Source: an uncultured Ruminococcus sp. (GTDB lineage: Bacteria; Bacillota; Clostridia; Oscillospirales; CAG-272). Taken from it: 12,668 bases of DNA. The stretch lies in contig CACYEW010000251.1 of NCBI GenBank assembly GCA_902773455.1, positions 1-12,668 on the forward strand, given 5' to 3'. Both the position numbers and the translations under genes were made by a program. Positions 6,535-12,668 of the stretch are shown one piece after another; position 1 is the first letter of the stretch, and every line of letters starts with the position of its first letter. The notes beneath the pieces were generated by a model, which did not search any database, was not told the origin of the DNA, and worked only from the letters and a program-made list of their open reading frames with translations.

Positions 6535-6741
6535 TTATTTGGCTTTGGCTTTCAGACGGTTGTTGAATTTATCAACACGTCCGCCGCTGTCTACAAATTT
6601 CTGTTTTCCGGTAAAAAACGGATGGCATTTGGAGCAGATCTCAACACGCATATTGCCTTTGGTGGATCTGGTATGAACTACTTCTCCGCATGCGCAGGTG
6701 ATCGTACAATCCGCATATTTCGGATGGATTCCTTCCTTCAT
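6535..6741 (-). CDS. rpmE: 50S ribosomal protein L31 (zinc-binding type)
   Basis: L31 is a 50S protein that contributes to the inter-subunit bridge. The 68 residues begin MKEGIHP and contain the zinc ribbon cysteines C16, C18, C36 and C39 (CAC and CSKC), followed by HPFFTGKQKF. This makes it the zinc-containing RpmE form, usually replaced by a cysteine-free paralogue under zinc starvation. The ATG at 6741 is preferred over a GTG three codons upstream because that GTG overlaps the AGAGG ribosome site, which is 8 nt from the ATG. A strong promoter lies upstream and a terminator downstream, so it can be expressed as a single gene. Confidence 0.97.
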   Translation of the reverse strand: MKEGIHPKYADCTITCACGEVVHTRSTKGNMRVEICSKCHPFFTGKQKFVDSGGRVDKFNNRLKAKAK

Positions 6742-6757
6742 TGTTAACACCTCTTAT

Positions 6758-6776
6758 CTGATTTACAAAATCGCAG
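6758..6776 (-). promoter_or_regulatory. Small hairpin in the rpmE 5' UTR, candidate L31 leader
   Basis: The minus-strand RNA can pair CUG with CAG and AUUU with AAAU, leaving a CG bulge and a UGU loop, directly before the AGAGG ribosome site. The predicted 5' UTR is only about 35 nt, so this hairpin makes up about half of it. Leader motifs for autogenous control by L31 have been described in several phyla, but I cannot confirm a match by eye. Confidence 0.35.
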
Positions 6777-6781
6777 ATGTT

Positions 6782-6810
6782 AGTATATCACACTTTTTTC
6801 ATTTTTGCAA
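6782..6810 (-). promoter_or_regulatory. Sigma-A promoter of rpmE
   Basis: On the minus strand TTGCAA (plus 6805-6810) and TATACT (plus 6782-6787) are 17 bp apart. The -10 matches five of six consensus positions and the -35 four of six. The spacer is A-rich. It lies between the glycoside hydrolase stop and rpmE and gives a 5' UTR of about 35 nt. Confidence 0.83.
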
Positions 6811-6848
6811 TATGTTTTCAGCGATTTTTTTGAACTATTTGTAAACTA

Positions 6849-9800
6849 TTATTTGCTTTTTTCGTTATGCTCTCTTTTTTTACGTCTTTTTATTGCCAAA
6901 CCCGCCGCCGCGGCTCCGCCGACCGCCGCCGCGGACGCCGATGCGATTATTATCGGAACAGCCGCCCCGTTGTTTTTTCCGCCGCCTTTATTATCCGTAC
7001 CTTTTGTTTCGGCAGGTTTATTTCCGGTACCTGCGTCGGTCACGGTCTGCGCCGCTTCTTCCGTTGCCGGTATTTCATTCGAGGGCTCGGTAAGACGTTC
7101 GTACGCCTTTTGCAGAGCGTTTTCGGCATTCTCCGCTTGCAGCGCCGTGACGTACGATCTGCTCAGGATTTTCGCCGCGTCTCCGAGAGCGATTAGGAAC
7201 TCGCGGTATGCGCCGGCACTGTATTCGCCGGATGAATTTCTGACCGACTTGTATTTTGAATACAGCTTTTTGAGACCGGTCCTGTCCGCCTTTTCGGGAG
7301 CGGATCCGGTCTTTGTGTCGGCGTAAAGTCTTATCTCCGAAACGGTCTTGATCACTTTCTTGCCGGAGCCGCCCATAAGTATCAGTTTCACGTAACGGTA
7401 ATTTCCGTCAAGCGTTTCGGCGACGACGGTCCTCCCGTTATCGATAAATATGCTTTTTCCGGATACGGACGAATCGACGAGCACCGTCCAGCTTTCTCTG
7501 TCGGCCGATCCTTCGATCCTGTAATCCGGAGTTTCGGCGTCCTTGCCGGAAACGATCTCGATACCGCCGAGGTTTTTGGATCCGTACATATCCATTATGA
7601 CAGTCTGAGTCGATTCCGACGCGAACGGCTTCCATTCGGTCGATATATCTCCGTCCGTCAGATTTGAGACGGTATCGCTCCCCTTGCCGTACGACGAATA
7701 TACGTATCCGCCGACGCATTCGACGCCCGGATCCTGTATAATGCCTTTGATAACGGGACGGTCTGTTTGCGCATCCGTATACGCTTTTGCCTCGACCACC
7801 GCCGCCCAGTTGCCGATCACCTCTTTGAAAACGAATTTTATATATCTGCATTCGTATTCTTTATCGAGATTCTCGACAAAAAGGGATTCGCTCGCCGTTC
7901 TCGGACTTTTGTTTGAATAGCTTTTTATCTCCGTCCACGTTTCGCCGTCGTCCGATACGAAAACTGAATAGGTCATATTATTCGTGCCGGGGTACATTTC
8001 AAGTGAAAACGTATTGAATTTACGCGCCGATCCCATATCGAAGCTGATCCACTGCGGATTGTTCCCGCTTGAGGCGCACCACCAGGTACTGTCTTTCCCG
8101 TCGATCGCTTTATCCGCGGAGCTGCCGCCGCTCGAAGAGCTTGCAGAGGCTTTCGCCTTTTCAAGAACGTTGACTTCGCTTGCCGCCGCATATTCTCTTT
8201 TCGGCTCTGTCTCGTATTCGCCGAGGTCGGTCCTGCTCGTGACGAGAAGCGCCCAGTCGGAGGTATCCGGCTTTTCGGGTATTTTGTATACGCCGCCCGT
8301 ATGATCTATATCGTCGCTTATCAGAACGAATTTTCCGGTAAGGACGTCATACCATTTTGCCGAATATTTCTCGTTTTCGTTAAGACCTTTGAGAGTACCC
8401 GTCGTAAGATTCGAATTGCAGAAATAAGCAACGTAAGTTTTGTTGTCTTCCGACGACGAAACGACTTTTGATTCGTCGCTGAAATCGGAATAGGTCTTGC
8501 TTGAAAATCTCGGTACGAGTTTGCTGAAATCAACGTATTTGAAGAACTTCGCGAGATATTTCATTTCGTACGAACCGGGCTTGTCCAGCCCCATATACCA
8601 CGGTTCGGTACTGAATGTACCCATCCAGCCCGTACTGCCGGACGTTGACCAGCAGTTCGCCCATATGCCCGTAGCACCGTATGTGAAGCCGTAACTGCCG
8701 CAGAGGTTTGCCTTCCACGCGGCGACGCGCGAAGCGCTGTAACCGTTGAAGCCTCCGCAGTAGATATCTTCATAGTTCGCCTCGGTTTCGATAAACGGTT
8801 TTGCTCCTTTATCCGATCTGCTGTTTTTCCAGTATCCCTGGTACGTGCTTTTTTTCGGTATCGTCGGTCCGTGACCGTTCTGCAGCGCGTAAAAATCGTG
8901 CCAGCTCTCTTTATCGAGTTTTCTGACGTATTCGTCGCTCACTTCGAGAGGGTACTGATGCGCCGTCTGAGGATGGTCGTATCCGTCGCCCTCGTCTACT
9001 ATACGCGCCGACGAGACCCAAGCGTTGAAATGCTCCGGTCCCGTTATCTCCTGAGCGGTGATCCATATCACGGGATACGCCGCGTATCTTGCCGTGAGAT
9101 ATCTCGAAAGGCGGTCGAGCGAATCCTGATCCATAGATTTTACCGTGCTCGAATGAACGCCGAAGCCGAGAGCGATCACCATGCCCTTTGCGGCAAGATA
9201 ATCGAACATCCGGTCTATCTTTGTCGAAAACGTTTTCGCATTTATCTTTGAATACTTTACGGTCCACAGAGACGGCTCGCCCGAGACGTCTCTCTGACCT
9301 CCTCCGTCGGATTCGGCGCCGTCAAAATAAGTCTGATATACGGTAAAGCCCTTATCGACTCTGTCGTTTACCTCGTGGAAAAACTGATTCCCGCATTCAC
9401 AGCCGGGATAATTGCATTTCGTTACGGATACGTAGTTCGGCGCCTGCCAGTTCGTATCGCCGAGCCAGTAAAACGGCGTACCGTCGTCGTGAACGAAATA
9501 TCTGCCGTTATCGGATATCTTTACAAATCCGTGGCGGTCGATATCCGTATTTCCGGTATTCCGAACCGCCGTGATACTGCCGGTCCTGTTATGAAGATCG
9601 GCGTTTTCCGTATCGGAACACGTTATTTTGTAATTCCATACGCCGGTCTTTGTCGGTGAAAAACGAACGCGCCATTCGCTGCCGCCGTTCCAGAATCCGA
9701 ACAGTTTTATCACCGTTCCGTCTTCGTGAACGAATTCGGCGTCTATATCGACGTCAAGATAAGGATTCTTATACTTTTTTTCGCTGTTGAGGATTATATC

Positions 9801-9920
9801 CGTTCTTGACCAGACTTCGGTTACAGTCATATCCTGCTCCTTGAACGCATACGCTCCGTTTGACGCCGCCGTCAGAATACAGAGCGCAAGGGATACTATC
9901 ACGATAAGTTTTCTTTTCAT
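6849..9920 (-). CDS. Surface-anchored DUF5060/DUF4038 glycoside hydrolase with F5/8C domains
   Basis: This 1023-residue exported protein appears to be a polysaccharide-degrading enzyme. In order it has a signal peptide (1-25, AYA before the cleavage), a DUF5060 beta domain (about 30-120), a DUF4038 apiosidase-like TIM barrel (about 138-460, opening PFYWLGDTNW), a collagenase-type C-terminal beta domain (about 470-565), two F5/8 type C carbohydrate-binding domains (about 583-715 and 735-868), a FIVAR-like helical segment (about 878-945), a polar linker, one membrane helix (about 986-1010) and KRRKKR. Candidate catalytic acids are E291 (ITAQEITG) and E380 (PFIETEANYE); this is inference. DUF4038 includes GH140 apiosidases acting on rhamnogalacturonan II, but the substrate here is unknown. 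No LPxTG motif is present. The start ATG overlaps the esterase stop (ATGA). A longer frame from 9971 adds 17 residues before the signal peptide and is unlikely. Confidence 0.88.
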   Translation of the reverse strand: MKRKLIVIVSLALCILTAASNGAYAFKEQDMTVTEVWSRTDIILNSEKKYKNPYLDVDIDAEFVHEDGTVIKLFGFWNGGSEWRVRFSPTKTGVWNYKITCSDTENADLHNRTGSITAVRNTGNTDIDRHGFVKISDNGRYFVHDDGTPFYWLGDTNWQAPNYVSVTKCNYPGCECGNQFFHEVNDRVDKGFTVYQTYFDGAESDGGGQRDVSGEPSLWTVKYSKINAKTFSTKIDRMFDYLAAKGMVIALGFGVHSSTVKSMDQDSLDRLSRYLTARYAAYPVIWITAQEITGPEHFNAWVSSARIVDEGDGYDHPQTAHQYPLEVSDEYVRKLDKESWHDFYALQNGHGPTIPKKSTYQGYWKNSRSDKGAKPFIETEANYEDIYCGGFNGYSASRVAAWKANLCGSYGFTYGATGIWANCWSTSGSTGWMGTFSTEPWYMGLDKPGSYEMKYLAKFFKYVDFSKLVPRFSSKTYSDFSDESKVVSSSEDNKTYVAYFCNSNLTTGTLKGLNENEKYSAKWYDVLTGKFVLISDDIDHTGGVYKIPEKPDTSDWALLVTSRTDLGEYETEPKREYAAASEVNVLEKAKASASSSSGGSSADKAIDGKDSTWWCASSGNNPQWISFDMGSARKFNTFSLEMYPGTNNMTYSVFVSDDGETWTEIKSYSNKSPRTASESLFVENLDKEYECRYIKFVFKEVIGNWAAVVEAKAYTDAQTDRPVIKGIIQDPGVECVGGYVYSSYGKGSDTVSNLTDGDISTEWKPFASESTQTVIMDMYGSKNLGGIEIVSGKDAETPDYRIEGSADRESWTVLVDSSVSGKSIFIDNGRTVVAETLDGNYRYVKLILMGGSGKKVIKTVSEIRLYADTKTGSAPEKADRTGLKKLYSKYKSVRNSSGEYSAGAYREFLIALGDAAKILSRSYVTALQAENAENALQKAYERLTEPSNEIPATEEAAQTVTDAGTGNKPAETKGTDNKGGGKNNGAAVPIIIASASAAAVGGAAAAGLAIKRRKKREHNEKSK

Positions 9921-11611
9921 TTTGCCGTGTCGAATCTGAACGAAGCGCACGGTACGCCGGAGCTCGAGCAAAGCGTCAGCGATTCCGGGAAGCTTTCGTC
10001 TTTAACGGTATTGTAGCCGACGGATTTTATGACCGATCTCGACGTGATCTTTATCGAATCTGTTCCGACGATCTCGACGGTCAACGGATCAGCCCATTTG
10101 TTTTTCGCGTTTGTGATTATCTTTACGCCCTTGAGCGCGTCGCCTTCGGTTTTGAGTCCGTCGCCGACGTGGATGAATTTCACCGTGACGGTAAGCCCGT
10201 CATCTGTTACCTCGTAAGACATCGGAACGGGTCCTTCCGTGTAATCGAGATCGCCCGTACCGTAATCGTTTGCAAGTATCATCGCGGCCATTCTTTCCGA
10301 TACTTCCCATTTGTTGTACGGGTGCAGATTGTTTCCGTACGTCTTGTCTTTCCACGTATCGGCGGAAGAACAGATATGGCTGTTTTTCAAAAGCGACGGT
10401 ATCGTGCCCATATTCATTCTGACCTGAGCGTAGTCGAAGTTTTCAAATATGGGAGGAAGCTCGACGATATATACCGGATAATCGTGATTTATCTGATCGT
10501 GTTTGTCGCGCAGATAATCAACGAGCGCCTTAAAGCGGTTCGCGTATTCGGTATTGTTCTTGTTTGAAGCGTTGCAGTCCGATTCGCCCTGATACCATAT
10601 CAGACCTTTTATCGGCATATTCTGGAACGAATACATCGCGTGGTTATACATGAACGACGATCCGTGCGGATTTACGCCCGCCGCGGTGTAAACGCCGTTC
10701 TTCGCTTTGCTTATTTTCAGAGCGTCGCGCACTTCGTTCGGCAAAAAGCCGTGAAGAGCCGCTCCGGCCGCGTCAAATTCGATCATGCCTATCGGTATGC
10801 TGCGTTCAAGACCGTTATAAAGCATCACAGCCGTAAAATATCCGACGGCTGAAAAGTCGTACGCTCCCTGCTTCGGCTTTCTCCAGCCGCGCTTCGGCAC
10901 TACGTCTTCGCTTACGTCGTTGGTGCCCCACGTTATACCCTCGAGATCGGTCATCGTGACTCTGTTCAGGCGGATCTGCATATCGTTGCTGATCTCGACT
11001 TTTCTGCCCGGTTCGCTCGCGAGCGGCTCAGCCATTATGACGGATACCGGATACGCCACGTTCGACTGACCGACGATCCAGTAAACGTCGCCTACGAGAA
11101 CGTTCTCGTACTTGTATTCCGCGCCCTCCGCTCCGAATACGCGAAGAGTCTGACCCTCCGTGTTTTCGGGAAGCCTGCCGCCGAGCGTGATCAGCCAGTG
11201 ACCGTCTTCTATGACGTCGGCTCCGTGCAGACCGCTGAATTCCGCTTCGACCCGTTTGCCGTTCTGACTTTCGTCAGCCCAGCCCCAAATCCTTATATAT
11301 TCGTTTCTCTGCAGTATCATATCCGAACCGAACGCACGGGATACGGTAAACGCGGAAGCGGGTTCCGCATTCATCGCTTCAAGATCCTCCGTGAGCACCG
11401 GTTCCGTAATTTTTTCGGTGACCTCTTCTGTCGTAACCGGTTCGGTTTCGGTCTCTGTCGCCGCTTCCGTTTCGGTCGCTTTTTCGGTTTGCACCGCCTT
11501 TGTCCCGGTTTTTTCCGTCGTTGCGTTTTCCGCCGGATCCGCATTCGCGCACCCCGTCAAAACGGTCAGGCACATGAGGACGACCAATACGATCGTCGTT
11601 ATTTTTTTCAT
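9917..11611 (-). CDS. Sialate-O-acetylesterase-like (SASA family) lipoprotein
   Basis: This 564-residue lipoprotein probably removes acetyl groups from extracellular glycans. A lipoprotein signal peptide ends at LTGC (lipidated C21). A threonine/glutamate-rich tether follows (about 31-78), then a small beta domain (about 85-170) and the SGNH/SASA hydrolase domain. Family blocks are VGDVYWIVGQSN (173-184, nucleophile S183), FSAVGYFTA (253-261), WYQGESD (339-345) and NNLHPYNK (427-434, catalytic H430). The usual aspartate just before the HP is replaced by asparagine at 427-428. A beta-rich C-terminal region (about 460-560) completes it. The ATG has CGGAGG 6 nt upstream. The stop overlaps the start of the glycoside hydrolase, so the two are co-translated. 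The exact acetylated substrate (sialic acid, xylan or pectin) cannot be read from sequence. Confidence 0.9.
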   Translation of the reverse strand: MKKITTIVLVVLMCLTVLTGCANADPAENATTEKTGTKAVQTEKATETEAATETETEPVTTEEVTEKITEPVLTEDLEAMNAEPASAFTVSRAFGSDMILQRNEYIRIWGWADESQNGKRVEAEFSGLHGADVIEDGHWLITLGGRLPENTEGQTLRVFGAEGAEYKYENVLVGDVYWIVGQSNVAYPVSVIMAEPLASEPGRKVEISNDMQIRLNRVTMTDLEGITWGTNDVSEDVVPKRGWRKPKQGAYDFSAVGYFTAVMLYNGLERSIPIGMIEFDAAGAALHGFLPNEVRDALKISKAKNGVYTAAGVNPHGSSFMYNHAMYSFQNMPIKGLIWYQGESDCNASNKNNTEYANRFKALVDYLRDKHDQINHDYPVYIVELPPIFENFDYAQVRMNMGTIPSLLKNSHICSSADTWKDKTYGNNLHPYNKWEVSERMAAMILANDYGTGDLDYTEGPVPMSYEVTDDGLTVTVKFIHVGDGLKTEGDALKGVKIITNAKNKWADPLTVEIVGTDSIKITSRSVIKSVGYNTVKDESFPESLTLCSSSGVPCASFRFDTAK

Positions 11612-11641
11612 AACAAGCCTCCGATGTAATGATTTAATATC

Positions 11642-11670
11642 ATACTATCATAACATGGCGGAAAAGTCAA
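11642..11670 (-). promoter_or_regulatory. Sigma-A promoter of the esterase-hydrolase operon
   Basis: On the minus strand TTGACT (plus 11665-11670) and TAGTAT (plus 11642-11647) are 17 bp apart, and a TGA just before the -10 gives an extended TGn element. The -35 begins 7 bp after the sigE stop codon. No operator-like inverted repeat is evident around it. Confidence 0.78.
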
Positions 11671-11677
11671 GTTTTTT

Positions 11678-12391
11678 TTATAATCTGCTTTCTATCTCGG
11701 CTTTCAATCTTTCGATTATCCTCTTTTCGAGCCGTGAAATATACGATTGAGAAACGCCGAGCAGATCGGCGACTTCTTTCTGCGTCAGTTCTCTGCCTCC
11801 GCGCAGACCGAAACGAAGCTCGATTATCTGCCTCTCTCTTTCGTCAAGCGCTTCGACAAGGCGTTTTATCAGCTTTTTTTCTTCATAGTCTTCAAGCCCC
11901 TTTGAAACGGAATCGGGATCCGAGCCGAGCACGTCGCCGACGAGAAGCTCGTTTCCGTCCCAATCCACGTTTATAGGCTCGTCGAGCGATATCTCGGCTT
12001 TCAGATACGTATTTTTCCTTATAAACATCAGTATCTCGTTTTCGATACAGCGCGAGCAATACGTTGCAAGCTTTATGTTTTTGTCTTCTTTGAACGTATT
12101 CACGCCTTTTATAAGTCCTATCGTACCTATCGAGATCAGATCTTCAATGCCTATGCCCGTACTTTCGAAGCGTTTCGCGATATACACCACCAGGCGCAGA
12201 TTATGCTCGATAAGCAGCTTCTTCGCGTTCGGATCAGTCTTCATTCTGAAAAGCGCCTCGTTTTCCTCTTCAGCCGAAAGCGGAGGCGGAAGCGACTGCG
12301 GACCGTTGATGTAGAATAACAGGTCGTTGTCGTCAATTTCGGCGATCTTACTGATCCCGAACACTCTTTTGATGAAAAACAGTAATTTCAT
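11678..12391 (-). CDS. sigE: Sporulation sigma factor SigE precursor
   Basis: Sigma-E is the early mother-cell sigma factor of endospore formation, made as an inactive membrane-associated precursor and cleaved by SpoIIGA. The 237 residues contain a hydrophobic/basic pro-sequence, then FYINGPQSLPPPLS (26-39), which aligns with the YYIGG...LPPPL processing region of Bacillus SigE and predicts cleavage between F26 and Y27. Region 2 follows (NLRLVVYIAKRFE at 64-76, IEDLISIGTIGLIKGVNTF at 82-100, ATYCSRCIENEI at 109-120). The region 4 helix-turn-helix is at about 202-230 (LTQKEVADLLGVSQSYISRL). AAGGAGG lies 4 nt upstream of the ATG, and spoIIGA ends 13 bp upstream. The call is secure. Confidence 0.97.
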   Translation of the reverse strand: MKLLFFIKRVFGISKIAEIDDNDLLFYINGPQSLPPPLSAEEENEALFRMKTDPNAKKLLIEHNLRLVVYIAKRFESTGIGIEDLISIGTIGLIKGVNTFKEDKNIKLATYCSRCIENEILMFIRKNTYLKAEISLDEPINVDWDGNELLVGDVLGSDPDSVSKGLEDYEEKKLIKRLVEALDERERQIIELRFGLRGGRELTQKEVADLLGVSQSYISRLEKRIIERLKAEIESRL

Positions 12392-12404
12392 ATTACCTCC
12401 TTTT

Positions 12405-12668
12405 TTATATACACAGCGAAGACGGGACTATACCGTCGCTGTCACCCGTTTCGGTACTGCGTACCGCCGCGATCACCGCCCGTCTTTCCACTCCGTTTAT
12501 TATCACTTTGTCCGGCAAGAAACCCGTCAGAAGGCGCGATCCTCCGACTCCTTTTGACGGTATGATCCTCATTTTACCGGCAGTCTTTGACAGAGTTTCG
12601 TCGCCGAGCGCCTCAAGCAGATCGCCGTGAAGGCACGGCGCTATCTTTTCGAATCGTACGATTATCAC
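12405..12668 (-). CDS. spoIIGA: SpoIIGA, sigma-E processing peptidase (C-terminal part)
   Basis: SpoIIGA is the membrane-embedded aspartic protease that activates pro-sigma-E in response to SpoIIR from the forespore. Only the last 87 residues are in the window. The N-terminal membrane helices and the catalytic aspartate lie beyond the right edge. The C-terminal signature MRIIPSKGVGGSRLLTGF and the following PDKVII agree with the family's conserved RIIPFRSVGG block. The codon at the very edge is GTG, but that is where the window cuts the gene, not a start. The identity is supported by the adjacent sigE. Confidence 0.93.
   Translation of the reverse strand: MIIVRFEKIAPCLHGDLLEALGDETLSKTAGKMRIIPSKGVGGSRLLTGFLPDKVIINGVERRAVIAAVRSTETGDSDGIVPSSLCI

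Noticed and set aside
6833..6850. Direct repeat AACTATT near the end of the glycoside hydrolase, considered as a target-site duplication
   Set aside because: The copies are 4 bp apart in AT-rich sequence and flank nothing, so no mobile element is implied.
9921..9971. 17-residue extension of the glycoside hydrolase before the signal peptide
   Set aside because: It would bury the signal peptide behind a charged segment and overlap the esterase by 55 bp; the ATGA overlap start fits better.

Overview
The window looks like chromosome of an anaerobic, endospore-forming member of the Clostridia (Bacillota). The reasons are the spoIIGA-sigE pair, the Bacillota-type rimP-nusA-ylxR-ylxQ-infB order, a zinc-ribbon L31, AGGAGG-type ribosome binding sites and sigma-A promoters with 17-bp spacers. 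I cannot name a genus. Every supported gene lies on the minus strand, so transcription runs from high to low coordinates. No plus-strand gene, tRNA, rRNA, CRISPR array or insertion sequence is visible.

In transcription order: (1) 12668-11678 holds the 3' end of spoIIGA, the membrane protease that activates pro-sigma-E, followed 13 bp later by sigE. (2) 11670-6849 is a two-gene glycan unit with its own sigma-A promoter. A sialate-O-acetylesterase-like lipoprotein is followed, with an ATGA overlap, by a 1023-residue DUF5060/DUF4038 (apiosidase-like) glycoside hydrolase carrying two F5/8 type C domains, a FIVAR-like segment and a C-terminal membrane anchor. (3) 6810-4588 is rpmE (L31) with a strong promoter and an intrinsic terminator, then hflX and yigZ joined by an ATGA overlap. 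(4) 4563-3844 is a secreted LysM-CAP protein with a leader that can fold in two exclusive ways and a clean terminator. (5) 3714-1 is the translation/transcription operon rimP, nusA, rnpM (ylxR), ylxQ and infB. It starts at a near-consensus promoter, and infB runs off the left edge.

Regions 3 and 5 form a translation block: ribosome assembly, L31, ribosome rescue by HflX, antitermination by NusA, and initiation by IF-2. The accessory element is the glycan unit in region 2. It sits where sigG commonly follows sigE in spore formers. Both products should be fixed to the outer face of the cell by different anchors, which fits stepwise attack on an acetylated polysaccharide; pectic glycan is a guess from the DUF4038 family. 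I see no wholly new system. The least explained parts are this surface CAZyme pair and several structured 5' leaders (infB, rimP, rpmE and the LysM-CAP gene).
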